Part shown: in pieces, positions 1 through 7,766 of the stretch
How positions within the stretch are numbered: the stretch's first letter is position 1
Layout: every line of letters starts with the position of its first letter
Assembly: GCA_017993835.1 (NCBI GenBank)
Contig: JAGOLX010000006.1
Span: 1 to 64,000 of the forward strand
From: Phycisphaerae bacterium
Lineage (GTDB): Bacteria; Planctomycetota; Phycisphaerae; Sedimentisphaerales; Anaerobacaceae
DNA length: 64,000 bases
Direction: 5' to 3'
Notes under the pieces: generated by a model
Seen by the model: only the letters and a program-made list of their open reading frames with translations
Told to the model about the DNA's origin: nothing
Database searches by the model: none
Program-made: the position numbers and the translations under genes

Positions 1-1027
1 TATAAAAGCCTCCATGGCGTTGCTCCTCTGGAACGGTACTGTTTGCCAAAAGCGATACCGTACCCCAAAGCGCAACGCCTTTCACCCCTTGGGTTGCGGC
101 CGAGCGCAGCGAGGCCGCGCTGGGTCCCTTCGTGGGCTTCATGGTTTCACGATACGACAAGCGGTGGGCACAGCCCACCCTACAAGGCTTCGAGGGCTGA
201 GAATTATGTTTCACGCAGAGGCGCAGGGACGCCGGGTTTGAGAGATAGTTGGCATCCTGTTATCTCTGGCGTAACTGGCTCGCAAAGACGCGGAGATCGC
301 CAAGGTCAAAGGCGGATCTTGCGGTGCCTGTCTCTTGGCGTTCTTGGCGAGAGACAATCTGGTTGGGGCCGAAGGCCACGCCAAGTTCTCAAGGCGTTCA
401 AGGCCACGGCGCGGGCCAGGCGGAGGAAGCGGTTTGGGCCACAGATGCACACAGATTCACACAGATGGCTGTCGCCTGGATTGTGAGATCCGGCGAGGTA
501 TATGGGTCCGCCGGTCGCTGGGCACGCTTCGCGTGTCCCGGCAGAGACTGCCGGCAGGGGCTTCGTTCGGGTCGGGCTTTTCAAGCGAGCTTGAACGCGG
601 GACCCTCCTCACCCACAGGCGACCGGCTCAGACTCGATATCGAGAGTGCCTTCTTATCCCATTCTCAAGATTGAGCGGTGCGGATTCCCAACCCCAGCAG
701 GGGGCCCGTGGTCGAGACGGGGGGCTGGTCCAAGCTCGCTTGGACCCAAATCCCCTGGCGCAGGACACCCTTGCACGTCACGGGCAAGGCAGGCGTCAGC
801 CTGGGGTTCACTGCGTCCTGCGGATGAGGCGGCTCTCGGGTGCTCCATCTGTGTGCATCGGTGTTCATCCGTGGCTCAAAAGCAGTTGTCGCTTCCCGCG
901 TGACTGTGAGTCGAAGGTCATCCCGTGCGAGGATCTTCAACGGATATCCAGCGTAGCGGGATTCCAGGGCCTTACCATTGAGGCGTCTATCGGCGGTTGA
1001 ATGCGCGTGGCTCGCGGGCCAGGGCGA
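1..1027. other. Gene-free repeat-rich region
   Basis: I see no convincing gene here: the overlapping open frames on both strands match no family and have no good ribosome-binding sites. The stretch is made of remnants of short interspersed repeats. These include a GGTGGGC/GCCCACC hairpin near 163-179, a 'cacgcagaggcgcag' type repeat near 212-228, a 'cgcaaagacgcggag...cttggcg' type repeat near 281-352, and a pair of inverted 'cacagatg' repeats annotated separately. It reads as a landing area for repeats rather than coding DNA. Confidence 0.6.
439..876. repeat. Inverted pair of CACAGATG-type repeats
   Basis: Positions 439-468 hold a run built from cacagatg/cacacagat units. Positions 845-876 hold the reverse complement of a closely related sequence (catctgtgtgcatcggtg onward). 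The two arms are about 30 nt long and 375 nt apart in opposite orientation. The sequence between them has no recognisable gene. This looks like an interspersed repeat family; no transposase is present. Confidence 0.6.
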
Positions 1028-1432
1028 TCAGGCGGTGACGCCGCACAGGCGGATCGGGAGGTGTTTGGCGTAGCGGAGGAAATCGGAGTCGGTCGTCAGG
1101 ATCTGAAGCCCTTCGACGGCGGCTACGGCGCAGATCAGGAAGTCGATCGTCGATCCCTGGACGCCCTTGCTGCGGCATTGGTTGCTGAACTCGGCGGCTC
1201 GAACGAAATGCTCCGTTCGCAGGGAGATGTCCTCGAAAGCATCGAGCGTCTTGCGGAGAATCTCGAACTGCGACGGGTTGGGCACGCCGGACAGAAGCTC
1301 CTGTCGGATCGGCCCGATCAGGACAACACGCCCGTCCCGGATCAGCTCCTCAAGCACGACAGCCAAGTCCTTGTCCGGCGCTTTGCGCCGCAGGACCTTC
1401 GACCAGACACAGGTGTCGACGAGGACTTTCAT
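1028..1432 (-). CDS. vapC: VapC-like PIN-domain toxin
   Basis: A 134-residue PIN-domain protein, the usual length for a VapC ribonuclease toxin. It opens with MKVLVDTCVWSKVL, so the first metal-binding Asp is residue 6. Later acidic positions typical of PIN domains lie in STIDFLICAVA and TTDSDFLRYA. Known VapC proteins are Mg-dependent RNases that cut tRNA or rRNA and are held inactive by VapB. It overlaps the stop of the upstream vapB by four bases (ATGA), so the two are translationally coupled and probably share one mRNA. The RNA target cannot be told from sequence. Confidence 0.9.
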   Translation of the reverse strand: MKVLVDTCVWSKVLRRKAPDKDLAVVLEELIRDGRVVLIGPIRQELLSGVPNPSQFEILRKTLDAFEDISLRTEHFVRAAEFSNQCRSKGVQGSTIDFLICAVAAVEGLQILTTDSDFLRYAKHLPIRLCGVTA

Positions 1433-1626
1433 CGCTTGCGGGCGTCCTTGTAGCGATAGGCGGGATCGAACTCGATCTTGCCCATGAGCTTCAGCACGCC
1501 ACGTTGCTCGCGCCGGGCAACGTACTCCATCAGGGCCGCCGTGACCGCTTCTTTCTTGGTCTTGTGCCCGCCCGCGGCCCGGGCCGTCTCGATCAGGTGA
1601 TCGTCCAATGCCAGGTTCGTCGCCAT
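1429..1626 (-). CDS. vapB: VapB-like antitoxin
   Basis: A 65-residue antitoxin with the type II VapB pattern: an N-terminal ribbon-helix-helix-like DNA-binding half (MATNLALDDHLIETAR, then GGHKTKKEAVTAALMEYV) and a short basic C-terminal tail that should wrap the toxin. The start at 1626 is fixed by a strong GAAAGGAG ribosome-binding site seven to eight bases upstream. The gene overlaps vapC by four bases. A promoter with an embedded palindrome lies just upstream and fits the autorepression usual for these pairs. Confidence 0.88.
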   Translation of the reverse strand: MATNLALDDHLIETARAAGGHKTKKEAVTAALMEYVARREQRGVLKLMGKIEFDPAYRYKDARKR

Positions 1627-1647
1627 ATTCAGCTCCTTTCTACACAA

Positions 1648-1676
1648 AGTATAACACATGGATATGTGTGGATCAA
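1648..1676 (-). promoter_or_regulatory. vapBC promoter with palindromic operator in spacer
   Basis: Read on the minus strand, TTGATC and TATACT are separated by exactly 17 nt, a good sigma-70 type promoter about 22 nt before the vapB start. The spacer holds a perfect inverted repeat, ACACAT-N4-ATGTGT (1654-1669), between the -35 and -10 boxes. That is where VapB/VapBC complexes typically bind to repress their own operon. The promoter match is direct; the operator role is inferred. Confidence 0.7.
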
Positions 1677-1750
1677 GAGCCAATTCCGAGGACACCCTCG
1701 TGTCTGCGAAAAGAAAGCGACCGTCGGGTCGGGCGTTTCCCCGTTTTCTC

Positions 1751-1857
1751 CGTAGGGGCAACCCCCTGTGGTTGCCCGCTCGGCGTGGTTGCCGTCTCCC
1801 CGCGCCCGGCGTCTATCGTTGGGACGAGGGCAGGCACGGGGGCCTGCCCCTACGGGG
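1751..1857. repeat. GTAGGGGCA inverted-repeat element
   Basis: The ends are GTAGGGGCA (about 1752) and TGCCCCTAC (about 1845-1853), with internal G/C-rich hairpins (ggggcaaccccc, ggcacgggggcc). The element is about 105 bp, lies in the gap between vapBC and the GH97 gene, and carries no gene. It is one of several palindromic repeat families in the window. Confidence 0.6.
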
Positions 1858-2035
1858 AATGGGATTCTCACCGGTTGGAAACCTGCACAGACACCATGCG
1901 GCGCGTGCGGGAATCGGGTCTTGCGGGATTTGGCGTGGGCCGGTAGGCTGTTCCTGTGCAATGGTTGAATGAGTAATACGGGTTCGCAGAGACTCGTGCG
2001 TTGCGTTTGTCGTCTGTTCACTTTGTTCAGGGCAG

Positions 2036-2176
2036 GTTCTGAACGGAGCGTAGCGGAGTGAAGGATCTGGCCCACGATCGAGAGAAACCTCTCGCTCCCA
2101 ACCCAGATCCTTCGGCTGCGCCTCAGGATGACAGAACCGCGACCGCGCAAGGACTCTTGCGAATCCGCGTGAGTCA
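2036..2176. repeat. CATCCTGA-type inverted repeat, copy 1
   Basis: About 140 bp. The left arm reads ctgaacggagcgtagcgg..aaggatctgg and the right arm ccagatccttcggctg..cctcaggatgaca, which are inverted relative to each other. A second copy lies at 21131-21270. Similarity continues past the right arm in both copies (both translate to a similar peptide ending LRIRV), so the unit is longer than the palindrome. This copy ends about 40 bp before the GH97 start; the other ends about 40 bp before folP. Confidence 0.75.
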
Positions 2177-2216
2177 GTCGGATCTGTGGGATGCCCGGAT
2201 TTGGGAGGCAGAAGAT

Positions 2217-4115
2217 ATGATGCTCGTGGAAGTGGTGATTGCGGGAGTGTGTATGCTGGCGGGGGCCGGCGGTATGTCGCAGGGGATGGCGGTCAAGAGC
2301 CCGGATGGGAGACTGGCCCTGTGGGTGGGCGTCGATGGCGATGGTCAGCTCACGTACTGGCTGGATCGCGAGGATCGGACGGTGATCGCGCCGTCGCCGC
2401 TCGGGATCACCGTCGATGGCGTCGCGCTCGGGCGGGGCGTCGCGCCGGGTCGGCCGGAGCGATGGGCGCTGGACGAGACCTACCTGTGCCGGGGTGTCCA
2501 CTCCAAGGCGAGGAACCACTTCAACGGCGTCAAGCTTCCGGTCGCCCACAAGCCCAGCGGGCGGACGTACACGCTGGAGGTCCGTGTTTTCGATGATGGC
2601 GTCGGCCTGCGGTACATCGTGCCCGGCGAGGGCAAACGCATCGTGGCGGGGGAGGACACCGCGTTCCTCCTGCCTGCGAAGTGCGGCGTCTGGTTCCAGA
2701 CGAATACGAAGAACTACGAGGGCATCCACGAGCGGGCGGGGGTCGAGGATCTCAAGCAGGACACGCTTATGGGACCGCCCGTCGTCGCGGAACTGGCGGA
2801 GGGCGCGGGCTATGTCGCGATTACCGAGGCGGCGCTGTTCAACTATTCCGGCATGACGCTTCGGGCGGTCGGCCAGTCGTCGCGACGGCTGGTCGCGGCC
2901 TTCGAGGACGACCGGGAGTGGGAGCTGGCGGGGACGGTGGTCAGTCCGTGGCGGGTGGTCATCGTGACGGGGGACTTGAACGGCCTGGTGAATACGGACA
3001 TCATCGGGAACCTGAACGAGCCGGTGGCGATGGAACTCGAGCACGCGGACTGGATCCGGCCGGGACGCGGGTTCTGGCACTGGTGGTCCGGCACGATGGG
3101 CAATTGGGACAGCGTTGCCTACGACCGCCAGGCGGGCTGGGTGGACCACGCGTCGGACTTCGGATTCGAGTACTACCTGATCGACGCGGGCTGGGAGGAG
3201 ACGTGGATCAAGCCGGGCATGGACAAGTGGGCAATGCTTCGCGAGCTGACGAAGTACGCAGCGAGGAAGAGGGTCGGCATCTGGGTGTGGAAGCGGTGGA
3301 AGACCGGGAAGACCGAGGGCATCGAGATGGAGGGGCTCGACGACCCCGCGAGCCGGCGCGAGTTCTTCCAGCGGTGCAAGGATGTCGGCGTCGCAGGCGT
3401 CAAAATTGACTACATGGACTCCGAGGCCAAGACGATGATCGACTTCTACACGGATGTCCTGAAGGATGCGGCGGCCGCCCGGCTCATGATCGACTTCCAC
3501 GGGGCGAACAAGCCGACGGGCGAGTCGCGACGGTATCCGCACGAGACGACGCGGGAGGGCGTGCGCGGTCTGGAGTACAACAAGTGGTCGGCGCTGCCGG
3601 CGGGGCATTACGCATCGCTGCCGTTCACGCGGTTCGTCGCGGGCCACGGGGATTTCACGCCGTGCACGCTGAATGCGGAGATGCTCAAGGGTACGACCTT
3701 CGCACTGCAGTTGGCGACCGCGGTCTGCTACACGTCGCCTGTGATGTTCTATGCGGACAAGCCGGAGGTCTATCTCAAGACGCAGGCGGTGGATGTGCTC
3801 AAGGCGATCCCGTCGGTCTGGGACGAGACGGTGGTTCTGCCGGGCAGCAAGATCGGCGACCTCGCGGCCATCGCACGTCGCAGCGGCCAGAAGTGGTTCG
3901 TCGGGATTATCAACGGCGGGGCGGCGAGGTCCTACAGCCTGGATCTAGCCTTCCTGGGCAGCGGGGAGTACGCCAGTGTGCAGTTGGGGGACAATCCCCA
4001 GCGCCCGGATGACTTCGCGAAGACGGAGTCTGTTGTGCGGGGCGGCACAACTGTGCCTGTGACTTTGATCGCCGGCGGCGGATTCGTCGCGATGTTCGAG
4101 CCGAAGACGCGATAG
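2217..4115 (+). CDS. GH97-family glycoside hydrolase
   Basis: A 632-residue secreted or periplasmic glycosidase of family GH97, whose members are alpha-glucosidases or alpha-galactosidases. The N-terminus carries a short hydrophobic signal-like segment. The family's beta-sandwich follows (KSPDGRLALWVGVDGDG, PSPLGITVDG), then the catalytic barrel (GFEYYLIDAGWE, GVKIDYMD, REGVRGLEYNKW). Asp398 in KIDYMD sits where retaining GH97 enzymes have their nucleophile; Glu447 or Glu453 in the following motif are candidates for the acid/base. The start at 2217 is chosen because GGGAGG lies just upstream; the open frame continues upstream only through repeat DNA. Substrate is uncertain, with a retaining alpha-galactosidase-like activity the best guess. 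Confidence 0.88.
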   Translation: MMLVEVVIAGVCMLAGAGGMSQGMAVKSPDGRLALWVGVDGDGQLTYWLDREDRTVIAPSPLGITVDGVALGRGVAPGRPERWALDETYLCRGVHSKARNHFNGVKLPVAHKPSGRTYTLEVRVFDDGVGLRYIVPGEGKRIVAGEDTAFLLPAKCGVWFQTNTKNYEGIHERAGVEDLKQDTLMGPPVVAELAEGAGYVAITEAALFNYSGMTLRAVGQSSRRLVAAFEDDREWELAGTVVSPWRVVIVTGDLNGLVNTDIIGNLNEPVAMELEHADWIRPGRGFWHWWSGTMGNWDSVAYDRQAGWVDHASDFGFEYYLIDAGWEETWIKPGMDKWAMLRELTKYAARKRVGIWVWKRWKTGKTEGIEMEGLDDPASRREFFQRCKDVGVAGVKIDYMDSEAKTMIDFYTDVLKDAAAARLMIDFHGANKPTGESRRYPHETTREGVRGLEYNKWSALPAGHYASLPFTRFVAGHGDFTPCTLNAEMLKGTTFALQLATAVCYTSPVMFYADKPEVYLKTQAVDVLKAIPSVWDETVVLPGSKIGDLAAIARRSGQKWFVGIINGGAARSYSLDLAFLGSGEYASVQLGDNPQRPDDFAKTESVVRGGTTVPVTLIAGGGFVAMFEPKTR

Positions 4116-4140
4116 CGGGACCAGTGGTTCCCGTCCGCCG

Positions 4141-4935
4141 CTACTCGACCGCGAACTCTTTCTTGCGGGTGTTCATCTGGGCCTTGAGTCGGGCCACGAT
4201 GGACGAGTGCATCTGGGAGACGCGCGACTCAGACAGATCCAGCGTCGCGCCGATCTCCTTCATCGTCATTTCCTCATAGTAGTACAGCACTATGATGAGT
4301 CGTTCGGCGCGGGTCAGGCCTTTGGTGAGGAGGTTTTTGAGGTCCCTTTTCTGGGCCTCGAGGAGGGGGTCCTCGCTGCGGTGATCGCGGATGACGTCAA
4401 TCTCGTAGACGTCCTTCTCGCCGTCGGCGTCTCCGCACTTGTTGTTGAGCGACACGAGGCTCGCGGCGTTGGCGTCTCGCTGAAGGCGGGTGAACTCCTC
4501 GATGTCCATGTTCAGCTCGCCGGCCAGCTCCTGCTCGTCCGGCTTGCGACCGAGGTGCATTTCCAGGGTGTGTGTGGCCTTGGCGAGTTGGTGGGCCCTG
4601 GCGCGAACGAGGCGGGGGACCCAGTCCATGCTGCGAAGCTCGTCGAGGATCGAGCCCTTGATCCGCGGGGCACAGTAGGTCTCGAACTTCACTCCCCGGG
4701 CCGGATCGTAGGCGTCAATGGCGTCCATGAGGCCGAACATGCCGGCGCTGATGAGATCGTCCAGCTCCACCTTGTCGGGCAGCTTGGCATGGAGTCGCTC
4801 GGCAGCATACCGCACCAGATCGCGATAATGCTCCATCAGGAGATTGCGGTGTTGGTCGTCGTGCGTCTGATGGAAGAATCCCCAGATCTGTTCGATGGTC
4901 AGCTTGCTGTCCGTCTTCGCTGCTTGTGTCTTCAC
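4141..4935 (-). CDS. fliA: Flagellar-type sigma factor (FliA/WhiG-like)
   Basis: A 264-residue sigma-28 family factor that directs RNA polymerase to late flagellar or related promoters. Region 2 is clear (DDLISAGMFGLMDAIDAYDP, FETYCAPRIKGSILDELR, MDWVPR), region 3 follows, and region 4 ends the protein (LTRAERLIIVLYYYEEMTMKEIGATLDLSESRVSQM). The frame extends to an ATG at 5004, but the GTG at 4935 has a near-perfect GGAGG ribosome-binding site six bases away and gives the usual family length. It is the last gene of the cluster with flhG and the flgB-like gene. Confidence 0.9.
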   Translation of the reverse strand: MKTQAAKTDSKLTIEQIWGFFHQTHDDQHRNLLMEHYRDLVRYAAERLHAKLPDKVELDDLISAGMFGLMDAIDAYDPARGVKFETYCAPRIKGSILDELRSMDWVPRLVRARAHQLAKATHTLEMHLGRKPDEQELAGELNMDIEEFTRLQRDANAASLVSLNNKCGDADGEKDVYEIDVIRDHRSEDPLLEAQKRDLKNLLTKGLTRAERLIIVLYYYEEMTMKEIGATLDLSESRVSQMHSSIVARLKAQMNTRKKEFAVE

Positions 4936-5083
4936 AGATCGCCTCCGTTGCGTTTGATGCGCGAATCCGCGGGTGTGTGGCTTGACACGTTGTTCACCGT
5001 TCATCCGTCCTTGTTCATGGCGCCGCCGGCAGAGTGGGCGTACAGTCCTATATGTTCCATTATCGGCCGGATCCGGGCCGACT

Positions 5084-5929
5084 TTAATTCCACCATCGCG
5101 CGACCCTGCGGAAAAAACCGTCCTCGGCGTCTTCCTGGGGCTTGGCGCCTCCGACTCGTGCGGCCAGCGCCACGAACGACGAGCTGACCGGCGACTTGGG
5201 ATAGGCGAGCACGACCGGCTTGCGCGCCCGCACGGCCATGCACAGCCGCTCGTCTTTGAGCAAGGTCCCTGCGTAGTAGAGGTTCGTCTGCAGGAACCTG
5301 CGAGCGACGTTCGCGAGGCGCTGATAGACCTCCTTGCCCTCCGCCGGGTTCCTCGCCATGTTCACGACGAGACTCATGGCTCGCCCGTATCTTTTTCGGA
5401 CCAGCACCTTGATGACGCCGTACGCATCGGCCATGGCGGCCGCCTCGGGCGTCGTGACCACGAGCACCTGGTCCGCGGCCAGACAGAAGCCGATAACGGA
5501 GCTGGAGATGCCCGCCGCGGTGTCGATCAGGATCGTATCGGTCTCCTGCTGCAGTCGCGACAGATGGTCGATCAAGCGGCGCTGCTCGCCCTCGCCCAGG
5601 TCGGCGAGGCGGTCCAGGCCGGACGCCCCGCAGATGACCCGCAGTCCCTTGGGACCCTGCTGGACGACTTCCTCCATCCGCTTGTGTCCGCTGATCACGT
5701 GTGAGATGTTGTACTTGCTGCGGAGGTCCAGCACGAGGTCGAGATTGCCCAGCGACAAATCGGCGTCGAGCAGGAGCACCCGACGGTTCTGACTGGCCAG
5801 GCAGATGGCGAGGTTGGCCGCGATGTTGGTCTTGCCGACGCCGCCCTTGCCGCTGGTGATGGCCAGGACTGTCGCCCCGGTCCGACGCGGGCTCGCCAAA
5901 TGCTGCAGGTTGAGTGCGTGATTCTCCAT
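5084..5929 (-). CDS. flhG: FlhG/MinD-type ATPase
   Basis: A 281-residue P-loop ATPase of the MinD/ParA superfamily, flagellar FlhG (YlxH/FleN) type, which in other bacteria sets flagellar number and placement. The deviant Walker A SGKGGVGKT is at residues 26-34, followed by LLLDADLSLGNLDLVL and LIDTAAGISSSVIGF. The start at ATG 5929 follows the family N-terminus; the open frame upstream overlaps the flgB-like gene in another frame and is ignored. The ribosome-binding site is weak, so coupling to the upstream gene is plausible. FlhF is not in the window. The fliA and flgB-like neighbours support the flagellar reading over MinD. Confidence 0.88.
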   Translation of the reverse strand: MENHALNLQHLASPRRTGATVLAITSGKGGVGKTNIAANLAICLASQNRRVLLLDADLSLGNLDLVLDLRSKYNISHVISGHKRMEEVVQQGPKGLRVICGASGLDRLADLGEGEQRRLIDHLSRLQQETDTILIDTAAGISSSVIGFCLAADQVLVVTTPEAAAMADAYGVIKVLVRKRYGRAMSLVVNMARNPAEGKEVYQRLANVARRFLQTNLYYAGTLLKDERLCMAVRARKPVVLAYPKSPVSSSFVALAARVGGAKPQEDAEDGFFRRVARWWN

Positions 5930-5952
5930 ACTCGCCGTGGGGTGTCGGAAGG

Positions 5953-6444
5953 TTATTCTGCCGTGTCGCAGTGAGTCGACGAACTCTCGAACGGGCCGCC
6001 GTCGGTGAGCGTCATGTCGCCGTCCGCGTCGCCGACCTCCGGGCACACGCCGCACTTGCATCGCAGGAGTTCCATGGCCACCTTGCGATTCAGCGCGTTC
6101 TCCAGGAGCTTCTCCACCTGGAGTTCCAGGTACTCGTCGCGGCTCTGGTGAAGCAGTGCGTGTGCGTGATCGTCCACGACCGGCCGGATTCGTGTGGAGC
6201 CGTTCGGGCCGAACGCGATGTTCCGCGTGTCCCGGTAGAGGAGCCTGCGGTTCCGCAGATGCTCGGCCACCGCGTTGTTGAGTACCTCGGCGAACTCCTG
6301 GACGGGCATGTCCTGGGGGAGAAAGCCGGGGGTGTCGACGCAGCGGATGTTGTCGTGCAGGATCTGGCGGCGCAACCCTGTGAATCGGAGGATTTCCAGG
6401 AGCACCGCGGCGACGTTGTCCGGGATGAGTGACAAGGAATCCAT
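5953..6444 (-). CDS. FlgB-like flagellar rod protein with cysteine tail
   Basis: A 163-residue protein resembling flagellar basal-body rod protein FlgB. The N-terminal signature of that family is recognisable (LRFTGLRRQILHDNIRCVDT then PGFLPQDMPVQEF), as is the C-terminal helix (YLELQVEKLLENALNRKVAM). After the rod-like part comes an extension with CKCGVC and more acidic residues ending in THCDTAE, which ordinary FlgB does not have. ATG 6444 is preferred over 6450 because GAGGG lies seven bases upstream of it. Gene order (merR-like, this, flhG, fliA) supports a flagellar role. The function of the Cys tail is unknown. Confidence 0.65.
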   Translation of the reverse strand: MDSLSLIPDNVAAVLLEILRFTGLRRQILHDNIRCVDTPGFLPQDMPVQEFAEVLNNAVAEHLRNRRLLYRDTRNIAFGPNGSTRIRPVVDDHAHALLHQSRDEYLELQVEKLLENALNRKVAMELLRCKCGVCPEVGDADGDMTLTDGGPFESSSTHCDTAE

Positions 6445-6544
6445 TTGCATTCCCTCAACTGGGGTTCAAGGTTGTCACGAGATGCACAGGCAGGGGAGCC
6501 CTATGACCGGGAGTCGGTCGGGGCGGCTAGCCGTACGTCGTGAC

Positions 6545-6560
6545 TGCAAAAGGAGAACCA
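6545..6560 (-). promoter_or_regulatory. Possible sigma-54 promoter before the flgB-like gene
   Basis: On the minus strand TGG-N8-TTGCA places GG and GC exactly ten bases apart, as in -24/-12 promoters, with a full TTGCA -12 element. It lies about 100 bp before the flgB-like start. Sigma-54 control of flagellar genes is known in many bacteria. The -24 half matches only TGG, so this is tentative. Confidence 0.35.
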
Positions 6561-6626
6561 CCGAAAGGGGACGCTGATATGGCGAGGGTGGACACAGAAC
6601 TCTCTGGAGAAACGAAGCCTCATGCA

Positions 6627-6938
6627 TCATCCTTGATCCTTTCGGTCTTCCGTATCAACACGAGCCGCTCTTCCCGTGCTCTCCTCGTCCTTGAGGAGGC
6701 GACGGATCTGGGTCAGGCTCTTGGTCTTTCTCAATTCCACGATACGCGACAACTGCTCGAACACGGATTCGTCGTAGAGCCGATGTCCACCCTCGGTCCA
6801 CTCCGTCTCGCGGATCAGACCCATGACGGTGTAGTTATGGATCGTCTGGCGGGAGAAGGGGCTGTGACGAACAAGTTCGCCGATGCGATATCGCTTCGCG
6901 GGAGCCCTCAACGCATTGCTGTGTGTCTGCCAGTCCAT
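6627..6938 (-). CDS. MerR-family HTH regulator
   Basis: A 103-residue protein with an N-terminal MerR-type winged helix (RYRIGELVRHSPFSRQTIHN, YTVMGLIRETEWTEGGHRLY) and a short dimerisation helix (SRIVELRKTKSLTQIRRLL). It has no effector domain, so it is a short MerR type. It is encoded upstream of and in the same direction as the flagellar cluster, 182 bp before the flgB-like start, and may control it. No strong ribosome-binding site is visible at 6938, so a shorter start is possible. Confidence 0.8.
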   Translation of the reverse strand: MDWQTHSNALRAPAKRYRIGELVRHSPFSRQTIHNYTVMGLIRETEWTEGGHRLYDESVFEQLSRIVELRKTKSLTQIRRLLKDEESTGRAARVDTEDRKDQG

Positions 6939-7766
6939 GCAGTCGTCGTCAACTCACAGATCCCCTCGGATCGATCCACCCGTCCATCACGCCAAAGAGC
7001 CACCACGCCGCAGCAAACGACAACACAAATCTGCTGTCGGAATTCCTTCGGTCACAGACGACCGAAGGTCACATCGTCGCCATGGGACAGGCCGAAGCCA
7101 GGGGGGGCGCCGCAGGTGTTGAGACGCGAAGATCCCATATCTTCTCCCACTTCCAATGCTCGCATCGTGTTTGCGAGAGTGAACTACTGCGACTATCGGG
7201 ATCGTCGGATGGGTGAGAATGCCCGTCCAGACAGTTGTTCTTGGCACCAGAGAGATCACCCACAGATTCGACGCCCATATGTATTTTACGTTTTGCAAAA
7301 TGTAAAATGGCTTGGTGGCGATGTCAACCCCTTTCGCGCGCATTTTGTGAAAAAAATGGTACGTTTTTCTCGGAGCACGAGGCACGCGATGCCGGACATG
7401 AACAGCGAGGGACAGGTTGCTCGTGTCGAAAGGACCCATAAGTCGTAGTGGCTGCTTGTGTTATCGGCGGTCAGGACGATGGCGATCGAGACCTCCCGTT
7501 CTTGCGCAGGTCCGAATCGCCATCCGCTCGGTTCTGGTTCTGACGCAGCGATTCGGGTCGATCTCGCTGCTGCGCACGGCTCGGCGGCCACGCCTGTGAC
7601 ATGGCAGGGGTCTGGCGCCATGACGCTGCCGGAAGCCCGCCGGGACGAAACGTCGCCCGCCCGGACACATTTCCAAGAACCCTTCACCTCGAATGGTCGA
7701 TAGAGTCCTTGTTGGAACCACGAAATCAGACCGCCGGGATTACCGGACGGATATCCTTGTGCGACC
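6939..7766. other. 828-bp intergenic region with no convincing gene
   Basis: Several long overlapping frames are open on both strands, but none has a recognisable family, a consistent ribosome-binding site or biased codon use. The only notable features are an AT-rich palindrome at 7283-7308 and the AT-rich stretch that follows it, in otherwise GC-rich DNA. Confidence 0.5.
7283..7308. promoter_or_regulatory. 26-nt AT-rich near-perfect palindrome
   Basis: ATTTTAC-G-TTTTGCAAAA-T-GTAAAAT is a 26-nt palindrome with a single mismatched pair (7290/7301). It lies in the long gap between the merR-like gene and the diguanylate cyclase. Its symmetry and AT content suggest a dimeric protein binding site. 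No protein can be assigned. Confidence 0.5.

Noticed and set aside
1629-3647. 672-residue open frame on the minus strand
   Set aside because: It lies across the GH97 gene in another frame, is Arg/Asp/His-rich as expected for the antisense of GC-rich coding DNA, and matches no family.
5001-5243. 80-residue minus-strand frame overlapping flhG
   Set aside because: It is a shadow of the flhG C-terminus and its frame ends inside the fliA leader.
6540-7448. 302-residue plus-strand frame and several overlapping frames
   Set aside because: They partly lie antisense to the MerR-like gene, with no family, no consistent ribosome-binding site and no conserved-looking segment.
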